Shown: piece by piece, positions 17,184-26,266 of the stretch
How the letters are laid out: each line of letters starts with the position of its first letter
How positions within the stretch are numbered: the stretch's first letter is position 1
Origin: Amoeboaphelidium occidentale
Taxonomy: Eukaryota; Aphelidiomycota; Aphelidea
Assembly (NCBI GenBank): GCA_023515795.1
Contig: JALGPX010000119.1
Location: 1 to 29,308 of the forward strand
Length of the DNA stretch: 29,308 bases
Direction of reading: 5' to 3'
The notes under the pieces: generated by a model
The model's input: the letters and a program-made list of their open reading frames with translations, nothing else
What the model was told of the DNA's origin: nothing
Databases searched by the model: none
Position numbers and translations under genes: made by a program

Positions 17184-19553
17184 TCAATCGATCTTTTTCA
17201 ACAAGAAAAGAGTTGCATCGGCGTCGTTGTTAAATTTGATGATAAGACCTCCGTTCATTAGCGTTGACCCGCTCAGTCTTCCGTACTCGTTAATATGATA
17301 GCCAGGCCATGGGTTGTTTCTATCAGTTTTGTACTGATCAACTACATAGACGCTGTTAGGATCCAAGCCTTTTAGTTTTAACCGCGGTGCCTTAACTCCA
17401 ACTTCGTAAAGACTATGCAGCACACAAAATACTACAGCCTCACTCTTGTTTTGTAAAACATGCATCCAACTGTAAAACACCGGAGCACTTATATCACTAA
17501 AAGTATCAAATATCGAAGTAAGCCTGAACATGTCTCCATTGATAACAAGCGGTGCAACTTTGTTCTTGTAAATTTCAATCATGTAATACAATGAGCTTCT
17601 TTCTTCATCGGATAGACTTTTTAGGTTTAATTCGTATCCCAGCATTCCGGCCATTGCGACAGTATGTCTTGTTGACCATGGAGTTGAACGATGAACTTGA
17701 TGATTCGGAACAGTTGAAACATGAGCAGATATAACCTGAGGAGGATAAACCAGCGACGTTCCCATTTGAATTGGAAGTCTTGATAAGGCATCTGTATTGT
17801 CGCTTGTCCATATCTGATGGCTGAAATACATTAATGACAAATCAAATCTTCCGCCACCACCTGAACAAGACTCAAATAAAACTTGTGGATACTTCGTTTT
17901 CATATGATTCAAAACATTGTAAAGACCCTGAACCCAACGGAACATAAGTTCGCCTTGTTCATCGGCTGCCAGTATTTCGTTATGATACTCGGTCAAGTAT
18001 CGATTGAAATCCCACTTGAGATAAGAAGCTTTAGACTCCTGAAGGGTATTATCCAGACATGATATGATGAATTCCTGAACTTCTTTCCTGGATAAATCAA
18101 GAATGTGCTGATGTCTTCCTTCAGTTTGAGGGCGGCCTTTCACATGGAGAGCCCAGTCAGGATATTTTCTGTACAAGTCAGAATCTCTGCTAATCATTTC
18201 TGGCTCCATCCATATTCCAAACTTGAAGCCTTCCTTGTGTATCTTCCCGCTTAAACCTTTCAAACCAGTAGGGAACTTTGAGAAATCAACAAGCCAGTCC
18301 CCTAACGAAGTGAAATCTGAGTTTCTTCCCTTGAACCAGCCATCATCCAAAACAATAAGATCTATACCAAGACCTTTTGCTGGGTAAACGAGATTGTTCA
18401 TAATGTTTTCTTCACTGACGTTGAAATACATGGCCTCCCAAGAGTTGATCAAGACAGGTCTCACCTGATTCTGATATGTCTCAGGTAAAACTCTCTTCTT
18501 GATAGAACGATGTAACGACCTTGTTAACGATCCTAGTCCATTCTTTGAAAAGACCATAATCGAAACAGGACTTGTCCATTCACTTCTGCTTTGGAGCTTC
18601 CATCGAAACTGTTCTGGATGAATACCCATCGTGACTCTCAATGTTTCTGTATGCGTAAGTTCGGCAGAAAACTTGAAACTAGATGGATACATCAGACCAA
18701 AAGCAAATACTTCTCCGGAATCTTCTGAAGGCTGCCCGTCGGTAATTATCACGAACGGATTAAATTGATGACTCGAAGTTCCTCGTCGAGATTCAATAAC
18801 CTTAACACCCGGATAAAGCTTTTCTTTAACAGGATGTCTTTCTCTGCCCCAAGATCCGGATAATTGAACAAAATGATAACCTGATGATGAAGTTGCAGGC
18901 GGTAAATCTGTTGAGACAGAGTTAGCTTCCTCGATGTAAACAACGCCAGTACTAGAAGGATTCCAGAAGGAAACAAAACGAGAAATCAGAGGTTCATCCT
19001 GGTAAATAACGAAGCATAAGAAAGCTTGTATGTGTCTTCCAACGTCAGGATCCTCCATGTGAACAATCAAAGTCTTTGTATCTCCCGCATTTCCTCTAAA
19101 GTGAGGAACAACACCTTTACGCAAGTAATCAGGCAAACCATCCAAAATCTCATGGCTCTTGTAGATAAAAGAGGTTGTGGTTGTACCATCAGAAGCAAAT
19201 GTCAAACGATACGATGGAATTCTTGCATCTCCTGAGCCATAATCGCTGAACTCAAATAATCGCGCATCTCTTCTGTTATCCGTACTAAAGGCCAATTCAT
19301 CCGAATCTCCAGCCAGATATGTCAAGTTGTCATGCTCCGAAATTCTTGAGCCAAAATGTAAATGCTCTAGTAAGCCATCCGAGGAAATTCTAAAAGCGTA
19401 ACTCAATCCTGAATTATACAAGTGAAATATTCCAATATCTTCTTTAAAAGTAACACCAAAATCTTGAGCCATGACTGTAGTCATTGCTAACGCGAAAAGT
19501 AACAGGAAGGAAGTGGCGCGCAGGCTCGGCTTTAGCGAGTCTAAAAATAGCAT
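17184..19553 (-). CDS. Secreted GH36 alpha-galactosidase
   Basis: 789 aa, single exon, with a signal peptide at 1-29 (ATSFLLLFALAMTTVMAQ). The N-terminal beta-supersandwich spans about 40-330. The catalytic barrel follows with LINSWEAMYFN, LIVLDDGWF, FKFGIWMEPEM, the nucleophile Asp in YLKWDFNRYL (about 514), FESCSGGGGRFD, and the acid/base Asp in QIWTSDNTDA (about 585). A C-terminal beta domain follows. These motifs define family GH36, which releases terminal alpha-1,6-galactose from raffinose-type sugars and galactomannans. Length is slightly above the bacterial norm of about 720-730 because of the signal peptide and N-terminal region. Secretion suggests digestion of plant or algal galactosides. 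It diverges from the Sel1 gene over only 24 bp. Confidence 0.93.
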   Translation of the reverse strand: MLFLDSLKPSLRATSFLLLFALAMTTVMAQDFGVTFKEDIGIFHLYNSGLSYAFRISSDGLLEHLHFGSRISEHDNLTYLAGDSDELAFSTDNRRDARLFEFSDYGSGDARIPSYRLTFASDGTTTTSFIYKSHEILDGLPDYLRKGVVPHFRGNAGDTKTLIVHMEDPDVGRHIQAFLCFVIYQDEPLISRFVSFWNPSSTGVVYIEEANSVSTDLPPATSSSGYHFVQLSGSWGRERHPVKEKLYPGVKVIESRRGTSSHQFNPFVIITDGQPSEDSGEVFAFGLMYPSSFKFSAELTHTETLRVTMGIHPEQFRWKLQSRSEWTSPVSIMVFSKNGLGSLTRSLHRSIKKRVLPETYQNQVRPVLINSWEAMYFNVSEENIMNNLVYPAKGLGIDLIVLDDGWFKGRNSDFTSLGDWLVDFSKFPTGLKGLSGKIHKEGFKFGIWMEPEMISRDSDLYRKYPDWALHVKGRPQTEGRHQHILDLSRKEVQEFIISCLDNTLQESKASYLKWDFNRYLTEYHNEILAADEQGELMFRWVQGLYNVLNHMKTKYPQVLFESCSGGGGRFDLSLMYFSHQIWTSDNTDALSRLPIQMGTSLVYPPQVISAHVSTVPNHQVHRSTPWSTRHTVAMAGMLGYELNLKSLSDEERSSLYYMIEIYKNKVAPLVINGDMFRLTSIFDTFSDISAPVFYSWMHVLQNKSEAVVFCVLHSLYEVGVKAPRLKLKGLDPNSVYVVDQYKTDRNNPWPGYHINEYGRLSGSTLMNGGLIIKFNNDADATLFLLKKID

Positions 19554-19556
19554 TGA

Positions 19557-19577
19557 ACTGTTTTGTCAAAAAACAGT
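19557..19577. repeat. Perfect 8-bp inverted repeat between divergent start codons
   Basis: ACTGTTTT (19557-19564), a 5-bp spacer GTCAA, then AAAACAGT (19570-19577). It fills 21 of the 24 bp between the GH36 and Sel1 start codons, so each ATG is preceded by the same AAAACAGT in its own reading direction. Confidence 0.85.
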
Positions 19578-21677
19578 ATGCCTTCTGTTGAAGAAACTCA
19601 AACCGTTTTGTCGCCGTTACCTGAACCTTCTAAGGAAGTTGGAAAGACGTCTCAGGCAGAATTGGAGTCCTCTGGTACTAAAACCGCGAAGAAACCGGCG
19701 CCCATTGAAACGATCACTATCGATACAAGTAAAGAAATATCTGCTACTGAAGATAAAAACGGCAATGGGCATTCAGCATCTGATTACAAGACACCTTTAT
19801 CGCCAAGAGAGTCTTTATCCTCTCCCAATGCAACAACACCTCGAAGCATCTTGAACATCTTCAGATCAAGAAAGTTGTCGCAAGTTACTGAGAAAAGTCC
19901 AGAGTCGCCTAAATCTGCTACCGAGACAAGGAAATCTCTAGATTCCACCAACTCAGATAAGTCTGCATTGGTTCGAGACAGTCCTGTTAGAGCTCAAGAG
20001 GTGCTAGACGTCTTGATATCATCATGTTTGGAGATGAGTCAATTATCAAGCAAACTCAAAGACACAGGAAGTATCGGAAGGAAACTAGAAGCTCTCAAGG
20101 ATCATTTCTCAGAAAGAAAAGAAAGCATGGAATCTCTTGAAACGCATCCCTACATTCAGAAGTGTTTATGGGAGTTTTACCGCGCCTCATCTCTCTTAAA
20201 TTCCAAGATCATCAAGTACAAGAAACCAAAGTTGCTGTTTAGAGACAACATGAAGAAGACACTTGAAAAGCTACTGCAGAATTCGCATGACGCTTGGCAG
20301 GAACTTCTGATCAATGTTTCTTTGGTGATTGCTGATCAAAGCAAATTGAGTGCTAATGAAGCGTATGGTAGTGTCAAAAAATGGTCACTAACACGAACAA
20401 TTGATCAAGAAGAAAAGGCTCCGGAATCTCATAATGATAGCCTATTAACGCAAGCTGATCGCTACTTGTTTGGTTACGGCGCGATAAAGTCAGCAGAAAA
20501 AGCCTTTGAAAAATACACAGAAGCTGCAAACTCTGGTAACGCTGAAGCTTGCAACATGCTTGGATCTTTGTATGAAAATGGTGTTGGAGTTTCTCGTGAT
20601 TTGAAGAAAGCTTTTGAATGGTATCAAAAAGCGAAATCAGAATATTGTGTAGAAGCCTTTAACAATATCGGAAGACTCTATGAAACTGGTCTAGGTGTAG
20701 AGAAAAACTACCAACTCGCGTTAGAATATTATCTGAAGGGTGCAGAGCTTCAGGATCCAGAGTCTCAAACAAATGCTGGCTTTATGTTTGAAAAAGGTCT
20801 CGGAACAGATAGTGATATAGTTAAAGCAGCAGGATTTTACAAGACTGCGTCAGATAAGCACAATTATGCGAGAGCACAAAATGCGCTGGGTGCATTGTAC
20901 TATCGTGGAGCCCCTGGTATTGACAAGGATCCTTATGAAGCCTTTCAATTGTTTAAGCGAGCAGCAGAACAGGGTAATTCACATGCTCTAAATAATTTAG
21001 GGATTTGTTATGAGGAAGGATCAGGTGTTTCAAAGAATTTACGTTTAGCAAAAGAATGCTATTATCAAGCGAGCGATATGTACCATGCATCGGCCACCAA
21101 TAATCTTGGATACCTGCATCTAATCGACCGCAAATATGATGATGCTGCGCGACTATTCCACTTGGCTTGCAGTCTTGGATGCACTGAGGCATACTTCAAC
21201 CTTGGTAACATGTATGAAGCTGGCGTTCTTCATCCAAAAGGATCATCAGATGATTACATGGCTTTCGACTATTACTTGAAAGCAGCAAAGAAGTCGTTCC
21301 GCAAAGCCCAAATTATGGTTTGCGAAATGTTATTAAGTGGAAACGGATGTGATGTTAACGAAAAAGAGGCATTCAGTTGGGCTCTTAAATGTGCTCAAGA
21401 ATCTCATAGCTCTGAAGCATTTCTCATGGTTGCGCAATTCTATGAGATTGGAGTTGGAGTTGATAAAGACACAGGTAAAGCGATCGAATGGTAATTTGTT
21501 ATTATAAATGCTAATTTAAGGTATGAAAAAGCGACAAGAACTGGTAATACTGATGCAATGGTGTCTCTAGCCAATATTTATGGACAGAATGACGAATTAG
21601 AAAAGGCCAAAGCTTTGTTGGAGAGAGCAGCAGACTTGGGTAGCGAAGAAGCACAAATGATAATTCAAAGCTTTTAA
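19578..21677 (+). CDS. Sel1-repeat scaffold protein
   Basis: Two exons, 19578-21490 and 21521-21677, split by a 30-nt intron; splicing gives 689 aa. The first 140 residues are Ser/Thr/Pro-rich. Residues about 145-265 form a helical region without a clear family match. From about 292 to the end there are about eleven Sel1-type TPR-like units with the A-x-x-x-L-G-x-x-Y-x-x-G-x-G-V-x-x-D pattern (for example NMLGSLYENGVGVSRD and NNLGICYEEGSGVSKN). The last unit and a half is only recovered through the second exon. Sel1 arrays are protein-protein scaffolds, for example chitin-synthase activators and ER quality control; nothing here picks one. ATG chosen at 19578; the upstream open frame has only a TTG. 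Confidence 0.88.
21491..21520 (+). other. 30-nt spliceosomal intron in the Sel1 gene
   Basis: GTAATT donor, GCTAAT branch-like element and TTTAAG acceptor in 30 nt. Removal turns an in-frame TAA at 21492 into a continued Trp-Tyr-Glu-Lys reading frame that completes a Sel1 unit. Confidence 0.8.
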
Positions 21678-21723
21678 CGGGAAAATTCAAAAACAGAAAC
21701 ATATTTATCTACCGGCATGCGCA

Positions 21724-22975
21724 TCATGACCAAGAGAATGTTCGTGTTAAAGTTTCAAATAAAACCACAGCATATGAGTAGATATCTGCCGCTTTGGCTT
21801 CATTTCCATCAACATTCTCTGATGATTCCACGCTTCGAACTCTAAGCATGTATTCCGGAGCAGCAAATGATATAGATAATCCTCGGGATATTATGGTTCT
21901 AAAATCCTTCACCAGCATAGCAGTATTATCCACCACTTGGGTAACACCAAAATCTGTCAATACTGCAGTATAGAGACCATTAGGACCTTGCCGCTCAATT
22001 AGAATATTAGAAGGCTATCAGAGTGAGAAACTCAAAGACATTCATAATCTACCTTGATATCATTGTGGACAAATCCAACACGGTGCATATCAGCGATTGC
22101 GAGCGAAACACCCATTATCAAGTAAAATATGTTACTTTTTGTCTTTTGAATTGTAGAACTGAATACCCAGTGTTCAAGCGAACCAAGATTATAAGATTTC
22201 ATGATAATCGCCAAAGGCTTGTAGGAATATCCCAGAATCTATGCAATTATTAGAGCAACAACTCGAAGAAATTATACCTTTGCAAACCTGTCGTTCTTCT
22301 GGTAGTACCATTGTATTGATACCTCCTGGTGGAAAGCGTCAAACTCTTCTTCAGACATGGTTTCTTCAGTTTCTACAATTAACCATTGTAACAACGATCT
22401 AACAACTTACTGTGAGCGATTTTAACAATTATTGTATCACCAAACTGCCGTAAGCGCGGCTTGTTACCTTTCGCGAGGTATATGCTCGCGTTCTTGCCCT
22501 TATAAAGCAACTTTTCGATATTGTAGTCTGTCTTCTTCACTTCAATGAAAGCAGGTAATGATAGTTCCACGTTTGAAGGTGCCCACGTCTCTGTTCCAGT
22601 CTGAGTGATCTCATTCGACTGTCTTGTTGTAGAATGAGATGCAATAGTTCCCATATATGCCAGTTTCTCCATGCTTTGTGATACTCCGGACTTCAAACTG
22701 ATCCTTGTTACAGCAGTCGGTACATCCAAAGAAGCAGTGCTCTTCGCCTTCGTCAAATGCTTCAACTGTCCAGGATCCGTTCCCAGTCGTTGTCTTGGTG
22801 GGTCAGGAGTAGACGGAGACAAGGCGGCTGAGGATGAAACAGCAACAGGCTTCGCAACCTTTCGGTGTTTGAAACAAAGCAATCCACTCCTCCAGGCTAT
22901 CAACACCGCAAAAAAGACTAGAAGGACGAAGAACACGCAGGATAATGCTATTAGTATGACTAGTTCAATATCCAT
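21724..22975 (-). CDS. Single-pass membrane TKL-like kinase with truncated C-lobe
   Basis: Four exons on the minus strand (22411-22975, 22278-22372, 22053-22238, 21724-22014) with introns of 38, 39 and 38 nt; splicing gives 378 aa. A membrane helix lies at residues about 5-30 with almost no ectodomain, then a basic Ser/Thr linker. The kinase domain starts near 150. The glycine loop is degenerate (LLYKGKNASIYLAKG), but beta-3 Lys (IIVKIAH), helix-C Glu (FHQEV), HND in place of HRD (FVHNDIKPSNIL), DFG (LTDFGV) and APE (FAAPEYML) are present. The frame ends just after helix F (DIYSYAVVLFETLTR-TFSWS), so helices G to I, about 60-80 residues, are missing. No donor site between helix F and the stop gives a convincing continuation, and the converging Sel1 gene ends 46 bp away. 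Confidence 0.75.
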
Positions 22976-23132
22976 ATCACTTCACGTAAAAAGTCCTGTG
23001 TCTAAAAATAGATTTGATGACTGGACCAGAGAACATCAGGAAAATCAACTGACATCAAAAGAACTGGTGCGTCTTAGCTTTGATAAACTTCATGAGATCC
23101 TATCGAACTATCAGCCATGTTGTTTGCAATAA
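22956..23132 (+). CDS. Small upstream ORF in frame with the mitochondrial carrier
   Basis: A 58-codon ORF from ATG 22956 to TAA at 23130-23132. It overlaps the start of the minus-strand kinase gene by 20 nt and ends 3 nt before the carrier ATG, in the same frame. The peptide has a charged helical character (NRFDDWTREHQENQLTSKEL). It could be an upstream ORF, a short independent protein, or a chance open stretch; no family is recognised. Confidence 0.25.
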   Translation: MTSSISISLHVKSPVSKNRFDDWTREHQENQLTSKELVRLSFDKLHEILSNYQPCCLQ

Positions 23133-23135
23133 GTG

Positions 23136-24029
23136 ATGGCACAAGCGCAAAAAGCAGATCAGGTCAAACGATCAGAATTAACCATGGCTTTGAGCGGAGT
23201 ATTCGGAGCCATAACTTCAACTCTCATAACACACCCATTGGATACTATCAGAGTCAGACTACAAGCAGGCCAGAATCTGTACACGGCCGCGAAGATCAGA
23301 ACACTTTATCAAGGAGTGATACCACCGCTTTTTGCGTCAGTGCCTCTCGCTTCTGTATGTTTTGGTACTTATGAGTTCGCTTCCAATACTTTAAAAGATA
23401 CATTCCCTGGAACTAACTCGGTATTTACTATCGCTTTTCTCGCTGGAGCAATCTCTGCCTATCCGACAGTGATACTTGGAATTCCAATGGATAGAGTTAA
23501 ACTACTGCAACAGCTTAATAGGTCATCGTTTGAAGGACACTCCTCAACTTCTGAAACAGTTCGAACAATTTTTGCAAAGGAAGGCCGGGCTGGTTTTTAT
23601 AAAGGACTTTCTATCACATTAATCAGAGATAACATTGGCTGTGGTGTATGGTTTGGCACATATGAAAGCGTTAAGCAGAGTCTCATGAAGAAATATGGTA
23701 AACCCAACTCCAAAAAACCTGAGGCGTGGATGTCTATGCTGAGTGGTGGAATCGCTGGAGGTGCAGCTTGGACATTTACGATGCCCATAGATACCGTCAA
23801 GACAAAATTCCAGTCTCAGCATCATTACAGGCGGTACATTGAAGCGATTAGAGATCTTCAAAAGCTAGCAGAACAACATGCTTCTCTTTACAAATTATCG
23901 GCAAGAACTGCGACAATGCACACACTTTTCAAAGGTTTCAGGTTCGCGATGGTAAGAGCTATGTTTGGTAATGCAATATCATGGGCGTGTGTTGAATTCG
24001 CTATTTCGGTGATCAATGGAACGAACTGA
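23136..24029 (+). CDS. Mitochondrial carrier (SLC25 family)
   Basis: 297 aa, single exon, ATG at 23136. The three carrier repeats each show the signature Pro-x-Asp/Glu-x-x-Lys/Arg: PLDTIRVRLQ near 34, PMDRVKLLQQ near 118 and PIDTVKTKFQ near 217. Each is followed by a matrix loop and an even-numbered helix with typical Y-x-G or F-x-G elements (LYQGVIPPLF, FYKGLSITLIRD, LFKGFRFAMVRAM). The third repeat has a longer matrix loop. The first repeat's R-x-R-L-Q and FGTYE motifs are most like the carnitine/ornithine branch of the family, but substrate assignment is tentative. It sits in the mitochondrial inner membrane. CutC follows 52 bp downstream. Confidence 0.92.
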   Translation: MAQAQKADQVKRSELTMALSGVFGAITSTLITHPLDTIRVRLQAGQNLYTAAKIRTLYQGVIPPLFASVPLASVCFGTYEFASNTLKDTFPGTNSVFTIAFLAGAISAYPTVILGIPMDRVKLLQQLNRSSFEGHSSTSETVRTIFAKEGRAGFYKGLSITLIRDNIGCGVWFGTYESVKQSLMKKYGKPNSKKPEAWMSMLSGGIAGGAAWTFTMPIDTVKTKFQSQHHYRRYIEAIRDLQKLAEQHASLYKLSARTATMHTLFKGFRFAMVRAMFGNAISWACVEFAISVINGTN

Positions 24030-24081
24030 GATGTGAATCGAATGCTGTTCCTGTTGTTGTTTCAATTCAGCATCGCCACAA

Positions 24082-24959
24082 ATGGGCTCTGTATTGGTTG
24101 AAGTTTGTTTAGATTCAGTGGAAAGCGCTGTTAGAAGTGGTAAGCATACGCCAAATAAAATCATCATTGTTCTTTTAAGAGGCTGCGGGTGCTAGAAGAG
24201 TTGAATTATGTTCTGCTCTGCTTGAAGGAGGATTAACTCCAAGTGCTGGTTGCATAGCACTCTGTCGAAAGAAGGTCAAAATTCCCATTCACGTAATGAT
24301 CAGGCCACGGTAATTCTCTTGAAATCGTTTTATGTCTGTTTGAGTGTAGTGGTGGTGACTTTGTGTACTCAGAGAATGAGTTTGCTCAGATGAAATATGA
24401 CATTGAACTTTGTAAATCGCTGGGCATTGATGGAATCGTCTTGGGGCTTCTGAATGATGATGGTACAATTGATAAGGTCAGAACCAAAAAGCTCGTGGAG
24501 GTTGCAAAGCCAATGGTACTTTATTCAGTCAGTCAGAGTAGATTGTAACTGTTCAAGGCTGTCACGTTTCACAGGGCATTCGACATGACCAAGGATCCTT
24601 TTCAAGCATTGGAAGATTTAATTGAAATCGGAGGTATTCAGAGAATTCTTACAAGCGGCCAAGAAAGTACTGCAATTGAAGGCATTGATTTGATTAATGA
24701 TCTTGTTGTTCGCGCATCAGGAAGAATCACAATAATGCCTGGTGGCGGAATTATTGAGAGAAACATATCAAAGTTCATAAAGAAAATACCTTCATTAAGA
24801 GAAATACATGTCTACGCTGACACCAAACACCAGAGCTCCATGAAGTTCAAGAACGACAATGTTTACATGGGCTTTGGTCTGTTTGCACCAGAGTATCAGT
24901 TGAGCATTACTAGTGAGCAGAGAGTCAGAGAATTCATTAATAAAGTAAACATCAATTAA
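24082..24959 (+). CDS. CUTC: CutC family protein (copper homeostasis-associated TIM barrel)
   Basis: Four exons (24082-24139, 24180-24309, 24350-24515, 24558-24959) with introns of 40, 40 and 42 nt; splicing gives 251 aa, matching the usual CutC length of about 250. All diagnostic blocks are recovered: [86 protein letters not shown] and ITIMPGGGI. CutC is a cytosolic TIM-barrel protein linked to copper handling, although its enzymatic role is unsettled. Each intron has a GTA-type donor (GTAAGC, GTAATT, GTACTT). Its stop lies 9 bp from the stop of the converging AFG1-like gene. Confidence 0.95.
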
Positions 24960-24968
24960 ATATCATCA

Positions 24969-26263
24969 TTATTCTGACATCCAGTCTATGGATTGCATCT
25001 CTTTAAGTCTAGACAAGCATCGTTTAAATGCAAAAACAACTTCATCATCAGCTGAAACAGTGTCGACTTTAAATAAATTCTCCAAAGTATCTTCTGCAGA
25101 ACACACGAGTGCAACCTTATTTTCATACATTAAATCTATGAGTGTTATGAATCTTCTTACAGAATCTTTCATGTGGATATCCAACACCGGAACAGATTCC
25201 AATAGAATCACGCGATAATTCTTTACAATTTCCAAATAATCAGCCGCACTGTGAGCACTCTGACACAATTGATTAAAATTAAATCTTGCTACTTTCCTGT
25301 CCTTATTCTGTTGAGATATTTTGATTTTTCTACCAAACACTTCCAATTCTGTAGCAGAAGACTCAGAGCCTTGCAAAAACCTTTCATAAACTTCATCCAT
25401 AGTTTTTGCAACAGCATTAGACAATGGATAATAATAAACTTGGCCCAATTCTCGTTCGATTTGCCTGTAATCATAATCAGTGTCTAAATTAATGACTTCC
25501 ATGCGCTGTTTCAACAATTCTATACAGGGCAGAAATGACTTGCGTTGAATACCATTCCAATATAATTTGTCAGGATGCCTGTTACTTGTAATGAAAAGAA
25601 CACATCCTCTTTTAAATAATCCTTCCAACAACGAACGTAAAATCATGGCATCGGCGATATCAGTCACTTGGAACTCATCAAAGCAAAGCAGCCAAGATTT
25701 CTCAACAATTTCGCGTGATACTTCGTCTATATAATTTGAGCGTGACTTTCCCTTGTCGTTCTTCAGCTGATGCAGTCGCTGGTGTACTTCCAACATGAAC
25801 GAATGAAAGTGAACTCGCTGTTTCTTGTCTGTCTTTACGGAGGAATAAAATAAATCCATGAGCATCGTTTTTCCAGTGCCAACTGAACCATAAAGATACA
25901 AACCCTTTGGAGTATTTCCTGTGATACTTTTAGGATCGAAACCATCTTCTTCGTCTTTCTTGTTCAACCATGAGAATATCCAAGAGGATGATGAAGTATC
26001 TCCTGACACAGAAGACTCCGCCGGTGAAGGAGAATAAGTTTTTAATTTTTCGTGTAAATTCTGTAAATGCTCGACTGTCCTGCGTTGGTGTGCATCGACT
26101 CGCAGCTTTCCAGTCTTAACCATTCGATCGTACTTTTCTACGGGGGCTACAAATCAGTGGGACATTTTCAAGCTTCAGATTTACAATGAATGCTTCGACT
26201 GAGTGTTCTTAAAGGAAGGAATCCATAGCGCGTCGTATTTGTGTGTCGCAGCAGGAGGATCAT
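24969..26263 (-). CDS. AFG1: AFG1/LACE1-type mitochondrial AAA ATPase
   Basis: Two exons on the minus strand, 26185-26263 and 24969-26146, with a 38-nt intron (26147-26184, GTAAAT to TTGTAG); splicing gives 418 aa. The first exon encodes a convincing presequence (MILLLRHTNTTRYGFLPLRT, then LSRSIH). Family hallmarks follow: the N-terminal VEKYDRMVKTGKLRVDAHQ, Walker A GSVGTGKTMLMD (near 112), Walker B WLLCFDEFQVTD (near 179), SNRHPDKLYWNGIQR, and the C-terminal SRLKEMQS. Afg1/LACE1 proteins work in the mitochondrial matrix on degradation or quality control of respiratory-chain subunits. The alternative start at 26123 would remove the presequence and a conserved block, so it is less likely. The chosen ATG is 3 nt from the divergent gene's ATG. 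Confidence 0.9.
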
Positions 26264-26266
26264 TTG

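Noticed and set aside
21491-21520. Premature stop truncating the Sel1 protein
   Set aside because: A 30-nt intron removes the stop and continues the Sel1 repeat pattern into 21521-21677.
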